Shown here: one piece after another, positions 1 to 12,102 of the stretch | Layout of the letters: every line of letters begins with the position of its first letter | How positions within the stretch are numbered: the first letter of the stretch is position 1 | NCBI GenBank assembly: GCA_034509735.1 | Contig: JACGWO010000005.1 | Location: 24,360,383-24,424,382, forward strand | Source of the DNA: Sesamum alatum | Taxonomy: Eukaryota; Streptophyta; Magnoliopsida; Lamiales; Pedaliaceae | DNA: 64,000 nucleotides | Direction: 5' to 3' | The notes under the pieces: generated by a model | Databases searched by the model: none | Told to the model about the DNA's origin: nothing | What the model saw: the letters and a program-made list of their open reading frames with translations, nothing else | Made by a program: the position numbers and the translations under genes

Positions 1-2189
1 AAACGACGTCGCGAGGCAAAACAACTGTTAAAACTCTTCTAAAAGTAGGAAAAGTAAACTTGTATAAAAATGAATGAGATCCCTTTACAAAGGATTTCAC
101 CCCCTATTTATAGTAAATTACATGGGGTGAAAGTACAATATCGTCCTTCAACCATTGTCAATCCAACGGCCTAGATTTAACTGCTAGGGGCGCTTTGGTA
201 ATTTGGCATCACCCCACTACTTTTATAACTATCTATAACATAATGGTAAATAATCGTACAATTGAGGATATTTTAGTAATTCCAACTTCTAGTACTATCA
301 CTGTGATTGAATGAATTCTAGATCATTAAGTGGTGCATCGGCCCTAATTCAATTACAAATAATAAATAATAAACATCAATCCAAAATGAATTTTGCACAC
401 TTATTCCTATGTCATAACCATATGAAACCAAATAAATTTAACTCATTTCTGTGCACTCAGGATTTTAATTGCAAAATAGTTCGCTTTTTCGTTTGTAATT
501 TGATATATATATATATATATATATGCATATATACACATATATACTATTTATTAAATTATGAGACCCCTAAAGTAACTTAGTTGGCAAAATATTTATTAAC
601 AGACGTAGTCTTAAACATACTTAGTAATTCATAAGATATCCATTTTTTAATCAACTAGTAATGAATACTTACATTGCACGTTAGTCATATAATTTGATCA
701 AAACAATAATATAATTTTAAAATTTAATGATTAGATTTAAAATATACTCGCGATATAAAGAAATGCAATTCTGCAAATATTGATCAATTTCAAAAATTCT
801 TTTAATATATGGAATAATTAAAATAAATTGAAAATACTAAATGTAAATAACTATATTATAACTTAATTATTAACTAATCGATGTTTCTGTTAGTCTTTAT
901 TTTATTTTTTTTATTTTTATCCTGACTGCTGACAACTTCTTTTTGCTTGGTTTTAATGATTATTGAACCAATCATTAGTAAGATAAATAACAATAGTTTT
1001 GTATGAAATATTTTTTCTTGAACTTACTTCAATTTTGATTCTCATGATATAAATTGTTTAACAATTAAACTAGACTATAATCTAATGTTAAGTAAATAAT
1101 TTTCTTCTATTGCTCTTATTATTTTCAAATTTAAATCTCAAAAAGATACCGAGGTTCAAAATATAAAATTTTCATAGTGTTTTTTTTTCTCGAAAGTATC
1201 TAATTAATTACGTTGTTAAACAAGGATTAAAAAAATAATAATAATAATCTAGTGTTGACATCAAAATTTTGAAATAAATTACTAATAAGGGGTTCGCTTA
1301 GTTCAAGTGAGAGGAAGGGGGAAGTGAAAGGGGGAGGGGGAGGGAAAGAATAATAATTTTTCTTCAAGTTGTTTGATATGATTGGAATGAGAGTAAATCT
1401 CAAATACATCCTCTTATTTGGTATGAGAAGAATAGATTGAAAAGAAAAGACAATTTTTTATTATTTACTAATTTACCCTTTCTCTTTATTTTGTATTAGA
1501 AAATAAAAATAATAATATTATACTAAAATAATTTTAGTATATCAAAAAAATTTAAAATCTTAAATATCTAACACCAATAAATTTCAAAATGTAAGGTAAT
1601 TATATAGAAAATTTATTATTATAAGTCTTGAACTAATAACACCCAACTTTGCTGAAACTTTAATTTATCAACAGTCTAGTTCACTTTTTCATATTATTTG
1701 TTGAATGAATACTTGACAAATTTACCGGTGGCGAGAGGAGGTAACAAGATCAGGGGAATGGATTATTCAATCAAATTAATGAAAATTTATAATAAAAAAT
1801 TTTAAAAATGCAAAAATAAAATATGTTACCGGATTGTTAACTTTGATATAGTAATTTTTTCAGTGATAAAATTATCTCTTTTTAAAAATTATGTATTAGT
1901 ATTATGAGCAGAATGAGAAAAAATTGGAGGGAAATTATATATGTGGGTAATAGAGTAAATAAAAATAAAATATGCACTTTTTTGTCTTTTTGACCTTATA
2001 CTTTCACTTTTCCGTCCAATTTTAGACTGAAACAAAATTGGACTCTAGACGGATTTCATATACATATGTTTTTACTTCTCTTCCATTTATTCTTCCTAAC
2101 CAAATATCAAACTTAGTCTTATACATCCCTTTTTTACATCCACTGAGATTATACACCCACTTTCACCCCAACCACACAAATCCTAAGTC
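1..2189. other. AT-rich intergenic DNA, no gene seen
   Basis: No convincing coding sequence. A TATAAATA-type motif on the minus strand at 105-112 could be the promoter of something transcribed leftwards off the window, but nothing else supports it. A G-rich patch lies at about 1310-1350. Positions 1289-2183 could be a decayed PIF/Harbinger-like element: both ends are flanked by TAA and have weakly matching G-rich inverted termini. The similarity is too poor for a firm call. Confidence 0.6.
503..543. repeat. (TA)n microsatellite
   Basis: About eleven TA units followed by interrupted ATATAC sequence, in non-coding DNA. Confidence 0.9.
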
Positions 2190-2430
2190 TTCCTCATGCC
2201 TATAAAAAATGAACCTACACATACAATAGGACACATCTCAAACAAATACACACACGCAAAAACAAACACAAACACACAATAGAATACACAAGCCAAATCC
2301 TAACAACTCAAGTTCTAAACAAGTCCAAAACTCTCTACATCTTTCAAGTTATGCAATCGCGAAGCTTCTACGTCTTCCTTGACATCAAAGGCTTGATACC
2401 ATATTTCAAGGTACCTTGTGATTTTCTCCC
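2190..2430 (+). repeat. Ty3-type LTR fragment
   Basis: Contains a CCTATAAAAAA promoter-like motif near 2200. From about 2355 to 2420 it resembles the reverse complement of the Ty3-type LTR at 29.9-30.0 kb; both carry GCGAAG, then CGTCTTCCT, then CTTGATACCA and TTTCAAGGT in the same order and spacing. It is therefore probably a plus-strand remnant of a related LTR. No internal retroelement genes follow. Confidence 0.5.
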
Positions 2431-3920
2431 ATAATAGGACACACAAGTCAGGGGTTTTATTAATCTTCTTTTCTATTAATTTTTTTTTTATTTTCTAATA
2501 TCACAAGGGGTAAATTTCATTTAATCCAAACCTTCAGTAACAATACTATGTTGTATCTGTTGAAAGTTTCAACTACTTTTTCTTATATTTCATCTACCTT
2601 TAAAAAAGTGTGCTAGAATTTGACTTAATTAACAAAAGGCCCTACTTCTCTACTACTATTCTAAGTGGACTACTTAATTTTTCAAATGCAGTTCTGATTT
2701 TACGATAATATCACAGATAGTGAATTTTTTTTCTTATTGTTGTTGCTTTTTATAATTTTGTACTTAACTACATCTACTAATTTTTCTTATATATTTTTCC
2801 TTAACAATTTAAAAAATTACAACTTAATTTACAAAAATTTAAATTCAACTCAAAGTAAAAAAAGAACTTAAACTAATCTGTATTAATACAAGATGTCCAA
2901 ATGAATGTAAATTCTTAAAATGCTAATTTAGTTCATCTGGCCCCTCTTCTTTATACTTTATTGAATCTTTTTTTTTATTTATCTTAGTACTTGATAATAT
3001 TTATTTTTGTTAATTATTTTCTCCCTTTTTAATTAATCAAATATTATTTTTCCTATTCTGCATTCTGTTAATTTTTTTGTGGGATTTTCTTCTCCCATAT
3101 GTTATGGATTGTGACCTTAATAACTACTTTTTATTTATTATTAAGAATAGTTCTTATGAAAAAATATAAATATATTTTCATAATAGAAACAAACATTACC
3201 GAGATTCACACTTTAATTATAATATAATATAATATAATATAATAGTACTTAATAAGTTCTGTTATTTATTGAAGACTTAGTTTAATATTTAAATATACAA
3301 TTCATTTAGAGTTTTACGTTCAAATATTATCATATATAACCTAAAAAATTAATTTTTTAATATACTGAAAGTCAATTCTCACAAATTAATTGAATTGAAA
3401 TAATATTCAACCCTTTATTCTGTTTGCAATTCTTGTAGCTAGTAAATATTGGTTAAATGAATCATGACCGTCAATTTGGTTTCTCTTTTTCTTTTACGAT
3501 ACGTTAATAAGAAAGTCACACACACACATATATATATATATATATGCATATTATTATACTATATATATTACTATGACTATTAGTATTAGTATTCTCAACT
3601 AATTATCAAACATACTTCTCTATATTTAAAATAATACTCCAGTAAAACTACCCATATATATATATATGCATCTTTAGAAATATTTCATACTATTTAATTT
3701 TTGTAATCGGCTAAATTATCCCTTGTTAAATTATAGATAACAATCATAAAAGTACAGTAAAATATAAACATTCTTATCACTCCAAGTTCTAGTAGTTCAA
3801 GAAGCAACACTATAAAAAAGACACAAGTTTTGGATAACAAAAATGATATCTCTATAGTTATAAACTTATATCGGTAATTTCTATCACAATTGTTAGAATT
3901 TGCAATTATTATGATTGTCT
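2431..3920. other. AT-rich intergenic DNA with microsatellites
   Basis: No gene seen. Contains a pentanucleotide (AATAT)n run at 3217-3243 and a compound (CA)n(TA)n repeat at 3517-3545. Confidence 0.7.
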
Positions 3921-3923
3921 ATA

Positions 3924-4710
3924 CACTACAAAATAATGCAGAATCTGTAACGGCTTTGTTAGAACAACCACTTTATAAGAATTTTTGAATGAAAAATCTT
4001 TGTTGCCGTCACGATTTAGGCTGAATGAATTTTCTATTTTTGGAACGGCAAAATAGATACAAAGGCTGTTCCTACAATGTTGTATTCAAAAAGCCATTAC
4101 AAAAACTCGACTGTTACTGGTTGGAACGACTTTTAGCATTGCTGTATAGATTGGTAACGGCTTCTCTTGCTGTGAAAACACACCGTTCCAAAATCTGAAT
4201 ACGTGACCGTTCCAAATATGTAATAAGACTCGATCGTTACAAACACCGGTACAATAACTTTTACCATTTCAAAATTGCTATGATTTTTGGAAAGGACGTG
4301 TTTACTCTATAACAGCCATGAAAAAAATAGTACCTCTGTTCCAATTATTGTATATGAAACCGTGTAATAACGTAATACAAACTAACAGATCCTAAAGTCG
4401 TTCCTATTTATACGGCTTGTATACAAAAGTCATTTTATGTGACAAAGACGTTCCAATAATGGATGAGTCTAACAGTTATACTTCAACGACTATTTGGTCG
4501 CCCCAAAAGCCGTTCCAAAAGTTGATCCATATTATCTTATATATATATATATATATATATATTTGTGTGTGTGTGTGTGTGTTGCATGTTATTTTCATTT
4601 TATTTCATTTATTCTAGTCTTGATTGAACACACACACTCTCAATCTCTCTCAAATTTTCGTGCATATACACTTGATTAGCTAGAATTGTATCATTTGGAA
4701 CGGCTACCGT
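3924..4710. repeat. CACTA 5' subterminal repeat region
   Basis: A dense series of short degenerate motifs of the type AACGGCTTT, GGAACGGC, CCGTTCCAAA and CGTTACAAA in both orientations. In characterised En/Spm elements such motifs bind the TNPA-type protein; binding here is inferred. A (TA)n(TG)n microsatellite lies at 4539-4582. Confidence 0.75.
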
Positions 4711-4861
4711 TGATCTCTTGGTTAACTAGGTAATAACTTGAACCCTTTTTGTTAAATAAAATACAGTTTAATTATTATAATTTTTTTATTTTTATAGGTT
4801 AAATATAATCATATATATTTATGCGTATATATAGTGATCATCATGTTAAGGCAATTAAGAA

Positions 4862-7800
4862 GATGGATGTATAAGAACACCTCCCAAATAGGGCGGGTCT
4901 TACGCCGGAGTTTGAGGATAGTGTTAAGACTTTCATAGAATGGGCTAAATGTCAGCATAGACATATTGACGGAAATAAGATTAGGTGCCCAAGTTCGAAG
5001 TGCAAAAACGAAAGCTCAAAACACCTGGCGAGGTCAATTTTGACTTATATATGCGAGGTTTATACCAAAATATTATAATTGGACTCCGCATGGCGATGAG
5101 AGGGTGCAGGAGTACTTTGATACTATGACGGCCCCTCCAATGCAGGAGGAGCAAACCCTAGTTGCTCAGGAGGAGGGTGGTTCGCATTGGGGTGATGAAC
5201 AACAGATGGGTTAGGCGTAGGGGATGGTTTACGATGGAGCCGACCCGGCTTATTTTTCCTCTTACCACGAGGGTGTGTCTGATGATGATACGAGGTCCTG
5301 TCCTACTGATGCTAGTCTTAGTTCATGATGAGGGGGTGGGCCCTATGATTATGTGTCAGGGTTGTCAAACCGTCTTTTCGATGTAATGCACAATACCGAC
5401 CAGCCGTTATGGAACGATTGTAATCTTAGTTGGCAACGATTGCTGGTTTGGTGAATGTCAAGGTCGAGGGCAATTTTTCCGAGCGAAAATATGATCAACT
5501 GTGCCAGTGAGCTGATTATATAATGCCTCGCGGTTATACTTACCCCCTGATTACTACAATATGAAGAAATTGATAAAAGACTTAGGTTTACCTATTGAGA
5601 AGATTGATGCGTGTAAAAATGACTACATGCTGTACTGGAAGGGTGTCATTAATCTGGACTACTACAAATTTTGTAGAGATGCTAGGTACAAGCCGATCAG
5701 GCAGTGAGTATGATGTTCTTAAGTACTTATCGCTTACTCCCTGACTACAGAGATTGTACGCGTTAGCAGCGACTACGGAGCACATGACGTGGCATGCCAC
5801 ACATCAGACGGATGAGGGCTCCAGTGTCATCCGTCCGATGCAAGGGCTTGGAGGCATTTCGACTAGACATATCCCGACTTTGCATTGGAGCCCCATAATG
5901 TTAGGTTGGGTTTGTGCACAGATGGGTTTGCGTCGCACGGGCAATATGATCGTACGTACTCATGTTGGTCGGTTATACTTACACCGTACAACCTCCCACC
6001 GGGGATGTGCATGAAATTTGAGCATAAGTTCATCATGATGGTGATCGTCGGTCCGTCTAATCCAAAACGTCTGATCGATGTGTACTTAGAGCCGTTGATC
6101 GAGGAGCAATTGCAATTTGGCATGTGGGTGTACGGATGCACGACAATATCACCAACCAAGCCTTCATGATGCGCGCGGTGTTGATGTGGACTGTGGACGA
6201 CCTACCCATTATAGGATGGTGTCTCAATGGAGTACCGCTAGTATGATGGGGTGTCCAGTTTGTATGGATGACACACGGCATTCCATCTGCAGCACGGTAG
6301 GAAGGCGTGCTACTTTGATTATCACAGACAGTTTCTCCCCAAGGACCATTCGTACCGCAGGAACAAGAAAGCCTTCACTAAAAATCGAGTGGCAAGGAAG
6401 GTTCCACATCGGAGGCTGACTGGAGAGAAGATTCACAATTGGGTAGCAGACTTCAGTCCTGCAGTTGAAGAACCATTGACACTCCCACCACGTTGTGGTA
6501 CCGACCACAAGTGGACGAAGAAAGCATCTTTTGAGATTTTCCATACTGGGCAACACTGATACGACACAACCTTGATGTCATGCACATTGAGAAAAATGTA
6601 TTTGACAACATATTCAACACCGTGATGGACATCAAGGGAAAAACAAAGGACAACCTGAATGCACGGAAGGACTTTAAAATCATATGTCGGAGCTTGACGT
6701 GGACCAGCAGAGACCGAATGTTATGCCTAAAGACATGTGTAACGAAGGAGCAAAATATGAGTATATGTGATTAAATTGGTCGTCTGAGGTTTCCTGATAG
6801 TTATGCATTTGACATTGCCCATTGCGTTGACATGACGGTGTTGAGGATGCACGGCATGAAGAGCCACGACTGTCACGTATTTATGCAGAAGTTGATCCCA
6901 GATGTCGTCCATGAGATGCTTACTGAGCATGTTTGGAGCGCATTAACAGGGGTGAGTTTGCTACTCCAGCTCATATGCTCGACCACGCTTGATTTCACCA
7001 AACTACAGGAGTTGAAAGAAAGTGCATCCGTGATCATGTGCAAACATGAGAAAATATTCCCCCTAGCTTTCTTCGACTCAAAAGAGCACCTCAATGTTCA
7101 CTTTCCATGCGAGGCTCGTTGGAACCGCCCATGTAATACAGGTGAATATACCCATTTGTGAGATAAGCACCCTCGTTATTTCCTATAAGCTATTTTTTAT
7201 AGTTTTATTATCATCCGTATTTCAATAAATATTCGTACGAATAGATTCCTTCACGGTTTGAAGAAGAAGGTGAAAAATACAGAACGCATCGAGGCGTCCA
7301 TTGTGGAGGCATACATTGTCGAAGAAATTGCGCTATTCACTTACCACTACTTTGAGTCGCAAGTTCTTTGCAAACAAATTAGGCCCGACAGAAACGATGA
7401 TATCACGACCAATGATGACATAATCCAACGGCCTATTTTTAACCACCCTGTTCGAGCTAGTGGTGCATCAAAGAAGAGATAGCTCAATGGTTCAGAACGG
7501 CATATAATCGAATCGTAAGTGTTGTGCAACTTTGAAGTAGTCACGACATATGACGAGTAAGTATATACATATATGTGTAAATCTTGATTGTGATGTGAAT
7601 TTTCATTAATATATTTGTAATTAGGGAATTCCTGAATGAACTATACCCGCACGACCACCATTCATGTAAGTTGATGATTTTTTTCTTATAACTTGATTTA
7701 GTTCAAAAGTTTCTCGTAACCTAAAATTGTATATATACAAACTGTAGGTTTACCAAATTAAATTACATGGATTAGGAGCTCCTGAAGTGCCATTATTAGG

Positions 7801-8500
7801 GTCCAAGCGATGTGGTGATGACATTATGTGTTACTTTGTGAATGGTTTTAATTTCCACACTGAACGTCAATTCCCACACTGAACGTCACAACGTTGAAAA
7901 GTCAATGATGAATTATGGGGTGTGTGTAAACAGCTCATCATATACAAACAGGAACAATGACTTCTATGGGATACTCGAAGAGATAATTCAGTTGGAATAC
8001 CCACTTATTTCGAACTTTCATGTCATTCTGTTCAAGTGTCGTTGGGTCGATCTGATAAAAGGCGTGAAGATACACCCTCGTTATCACCTCTTTGATGTTA
8101 ATTTCAAAAAGTTGTACCAAAAAGATGAACTATTCATACGGGCACAACAAGCAGTACAAGTTTACAACACAGAGTACCCAAGCATGAAGAGAGACAAAGC
8201 GGAATGGATGGTTGTTTGCAAAACCAAGGCTAGGAGAGTAGTTGATGAGTCTCGATGGACCGATATCACATATCAGCCAAGGAAGTCATACCGATCCCTA
8301 AAGATTCTATAGACAATCAAATGTATGACTTGAATGATCCTGATGGTATACAACTTTTTATTGATCTTTCTATGACACAACAACAAGGAACAGGAACATC
8401 CCGAATGCCCCATGGTCACACAGATATTAAAAAAGACGAGGATGACAAAGATAGGTTCGAGGACTACGAGACTGATGAAGATGACGCTCCAACTTTTTAG
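4862..8500 (+). pseudogene. TNP2-type CACTA transposase, degenerate
   Basis: Fragments of one transposase appear in order, in shifting frames. At 4866-5100 is a Transposase-associated N-terminal domain (WMYKN, then KIRCPSSKCKN). At about 5540-6560 is the TNP2 core, with NVRLGLCTDGF near 5890, PYNLPPGMCMKFEHKF near 5990 and a GPSNPKRLIDVYLEPL segment near 6050. At 6830-7160 is a DUF4218-like region (VHFPCEARWN). At 7250-7480 is a KKKVKNTERIEASIVEAY segment. At 7840-8310 is a DUF4216-like region (ILFKCRWVDL). An acidic tail ends at 8500. Stops and frameshifts separate nearly every block, so no full protein can be made. In living elements this protein cuts the termini with the TNPA partner. Confidence 0.9.
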
Positions 8501-9901
8501 TGTTTTGTAATGAAATATTAAGTTTATAATATTTTGTGAATAAGTTTTTATTTTTTTAAAAAACTAAAAATCAATATTTGGAACGGTCCGAACTAAATAT
8601 AGACATTCCAAGGGCTTCCAAAATATAAAATATTTGACGGATCTTTTGGTGCCAGCTCAAAATGTGGAGGGCAACTGAAAATTTGGAACGGCCAACATAC
8701 ATTGACCATTCCAAAAATCGGCCCACTTTATTCGTTTGGCGGAAAATTTTAAAATTTAGGGAGAGTCCAATATTTAGACGACCATTCCAGACGTGGTACC
8801 TAAAGTCGTTCGAATATATTAATATCAAATAGCCATTTCAAAAGCCTTTACAATATGTGTTTAAATTTCTAAACTTAAGTTTTCAAGTACAATATCTTAA
8901 AATTCATGCGCCCGATCATACCAAACTTAAATACATATAAGAACCTGTCGATTTGATCACATCTGACGATTTGATTTAAAATCTCATAGGTTGATTCAAT
9001 GATGCAACGGATTGAAAGACTACTCTTAGGTTCCGGATACGATATCTCGACATTCGTGTTGTAAATTAGTACAAAACTTCATCGAATATATTCTTTTGCC
9101 AGTTTCATCATATTTAATAGTTTCATCTAAATTTTGACGATCTGATTAAGCTATAAAGTACAACAATGTAACATGATGGTTTCATCAGTGTAATTCTAAC
9201 AATAATGAATATACAAATTTATTTCATATGGTGAATATATATATATATATATATACATATGAATCTCAGTTCTAAATGTTTTATTTTTTCAATTGTGCTA
9301 TTCCGCACATTTTATATTTTCCTTCAACATTAACGTGTCTGGTACGAATTTTTATTAATTTTTATTAAATTTATTTAAAAAAATATTTCTTGTTTTAGAA
9401 TGCATTTTGGTACAGTCTTAAATACGGATACGCAATACGACGTCATTTTGTTTGAGGAAAAATACTACATACAAGTTTTGGATCTTCATTTGGAACGCCT
9501 TTATATAAGGATAGCCAAAAGTCTTACTTCGTACGATGTCGTTTTAACAAACAAACGACGTTGTTTTTCAATTTTGGAACGCTCTATATGAATTGCTTTT
9601 TTTAGTAGATGGCCGTTCTAAAACTTTATATATAACTGACACTTGGGAAATTTTTTCCCCTTCCCTCACTTCTTCTAAAAGTCGTGCACTCAAAGTTTCA
9701 AACCCTTCCCTGCTCCGCCGTTTGCCCCTCCACGACCGCCTGCCCATCCACCACCATCGTTGCTGCCAACTCCATCATCCTCCGTCAGTCTCCTCCATCG
9801 TCTGCCTCCAACCGTCCACCACCTCCTCCGTTGTCCTCGTCAGTCTCCAAAAGATAGGTGGGCTAACCTCCCTTTTTATTTTTATTTTAAAATGATTTTG
9901 T

Positions 9902-9933
<32 letters not shown>

Positions 9934-10675
9934 GAATATTGGGCAATGAACTTTTAAAATTTTCAAAAAAAAAAAAAAAAAAGTTATGTAATTTTTTATT
10001 TCAGAAAATTATATTTGTATTTCAATCATTTATATTTTGGATTTCTATATTTTTATTTTTTTTGTATTTCAAAACTCTTAAAATTTTTGAAAATATATTT
10101 AAGATTTCAGAAAATTATTTATGTTTTCTGTATTTCTGAAATTTTTAGATTTCTATGTGCAAATTGCATGTGTAATTTCTATTAATTTTCTGCAATTTGT
10201 TGTGTAAATTTATATTGTAAATTTGCTAGAAATTGTTGGGATTAGTGTGTGTATTTATTGTGTAATTTTTGTTAATTTTCTGTAATTTATTGGCCAAATT
10301 AATTTCTGTAAAAAAATTATAACAGTACTTTTCACAAAAATTTTCCGAGTTTTTTTAGAATTTTTCTGATATTTTCAGAATTTTTAGATTTTTTTGTGTA
10401 ATTTTCATAAATAAATTTTCTGAAAATTCTATAAATTCTGTTGGAAATCTTTAACTAAAACTGAAAATTTACAGTATTCTTCTGAATTTTTTCAGATTCT
10501 TTTGTGTAATTCTCTTAAATAAATTTTCAAAAAATTGTATAAATTTTGTTGAAATTTTTTAAACTAAAACAGAAAATTTATAGAATTTAATCTACTTTAT
10601 AATGAATTAAATTATAGTGAAGTTTATTATAATTTATAGTAAAGTTTTTAATATTATAAATTTTTTACAGGTTCT
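8501..10675. other. CACTA interior between the two transposase genes
   Basis: No coding region recognised. GGAACGG/CGTTCC motifs like those at the termini recur at 8578-8840 and 9490-9620, far from either end. 9660-9860 is CT-rich and could be the 5' leader of the second transposase transcript. A (GAT)n run lies at 9903-9932 and a (TA)n run at 9235-9260. 10.0-10.65 kb is very T-rich and repetitive. Confidence 0.6.
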
Positions 10676-11220
10676 CCAAAGCTTACAAAAGGAATGAGGA
10701 CGGGTAATGGAGCGGCCCGAGGGCAAAGCAGGTCGCGATAAGTAGTTTTGTAGTCGTAATTTTTTATTTTCAATTGAAATTAATTTTATTTTATTTTACT
10801 AATCAAATAATTCGTTCGTAGGATAAGTTCCAGAAGATAATGGAGGAACAACAAACTCAACCACCGAATGATCAGCAAGATTCTCCATCATCTTCTCAAG
10901 GTTCGGTGGTCATGATCGAGCACCAGTTGTGGATATCGACAGCGGGCGGCCGGAAGAGGGGTCGTGCATTCGGTCTCGGCTCTGAGGCCCACCACACGAT
11001 TGTTGGACCAACTTAGCCCAGCTCGTCCACTACTCCACTGCCCCCGCCACCACAAGGGCAACGCCCAGACCTCGATGATCGGGTCACAAGGTTCGAGGAG
11101 TTGCTGCAGCGTTGGGAGACCACCTTGCCCGCACCTCCGCCGCCCCCACCGTCCCAGCCTACAATTAATCACCCAGCGCCCGACAACAAGGCAGAAGATG
11201 GGGAGCTCGATCTAGATTAG
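10676..11220 (+). pseudogene. Second CACTA gene, Transposase_24-like 3' part
   Basis: A short exon near 10676-10735 is followed by an intron ending AG at 10820-10821, then a last exon 10822-11220. The last exon reads GGRKRGRAFGLGSEAHH, the hallmark of the plant Ptta/En/Spm (Transposase_24) family. A proline-rich stretch and a short helical RVTRFEELLQRWE segment follow, ending in a natural stop at 11220. One in-frame TAG at 11014-11016 breaks the exon. The upstream, main part of the gene was not recognised. By position this is the TNPA-like partner of the TNP2 gene; the function is inferred from the family. Confidence 0.7.
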
Positions 11221-11399
11221 GGTCGGGTTTCTCTTTTTTTGTAAAAAAAATGTATGAATATTTTAAATAAATTTTAAATAAAATTTTAATTTTATTAATT
11301 ATATTGTTACTATTTTACTATTTATAAAATATTTCATGTTTAACAAATTCAACAAAATATTATAAAAAAATGAATATTATAATAATTTAAATATAAATA

Positions 11400-12099
11400 A
11401 ATTATACAAAAACATATTACATTTGTAATGGCTTTCGTAAGGATTTTAGGAGTACACTTCATTAGCGGACAACCTGGAATCTATTTCTAAAGCCATTCCA
11501 ACCAATTCCATAGACCGTTACAAACACTGATTCAACAATTGTACAAAATAAGTTACAAAATGCTCGTATGCCTCCGTTTAAAAACATGTTACTAAAGCAT
11601 GAACAAGAACTGCTCCAACGGTCATTCCAACACTACAACAAACATTCACAACTGATGTCACAAAGGCCGTTACAATACGTGTTAACAGAGATAGTACAAC
11701 ATGAAGTACAAACACCATTACACCAGAAGGGAGGGCCGTTACAAAAAGAGTGCAAGAGACCGTTCCAATTGTGATATCAACTTGTTACTATATGTGTAAC
11801 AACGGCCATTCCAAATAGAGATCTAATAAATTCAAAACGATTGTTCCAAAAAGAGTTCCAATGTCAATTTCTGCGTACAGTCAATTATTGTAATGGTGAA
11901 CTAAGCCGGTACAAAATCCGTTACAAGTTGGAACGGCTTTGTCATGAGCCGTTACAATTTTTTTGTAACTCCTGTTAAAACAACAGACTAGCTTCCATTA
12001 CACGGGCCATTCTAAATTTATTAAATCTATTACAAATTTAAAGTTGGCCATTACAAAAGTGCGTCCATAAAATATATATATATATATATTTTTGTAGTG
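11400..12099. repeat. CACTA 3' subterminal repeat region
   Basis: Many CCATTCCAA, CCGTTACAA and GGAACGGCTTT motifs in both orientations, matching the 5' end. The apparent open frame at 11568-11774 is an accident of these repeats. A (TA)n run adjoins the terminal TTTTTGTAGTG. Confidence 0.75.
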
Positions 12100-12102
12100 A
12101 TA

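Larger units (their letters stand above)
3924..12099 (+). mobile_element. CACTA (En/Spm) DNA transposon, complete ends
   Basis: The element begins CACTACAAAATA at 3924 and ends TTTTTGTAGTG at 12099, so the CACTACAAAA termini are inverted repeats. It is flanked by a 3-bp ATA duplication at 3921-3923 and 12100-12102, the size expected of the CACTA superfamily. Subterminal regions carry many short GGAACGG/CCGTTCC and CCGTTACAA motifs in both orientations. Inside are a TNP2-type transposase (4862-8500) and a second Transposase_24-like gene (10.7-11.2 kb). Both are broken, so the element is intact in outline but not autonomous. Confidence 0.93.

Noticed and set aside
11568..11774. Frame of 68 residues rich in glutamine
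   Set aside because: Lies entirely in CACTA 3' subterminal repeats.
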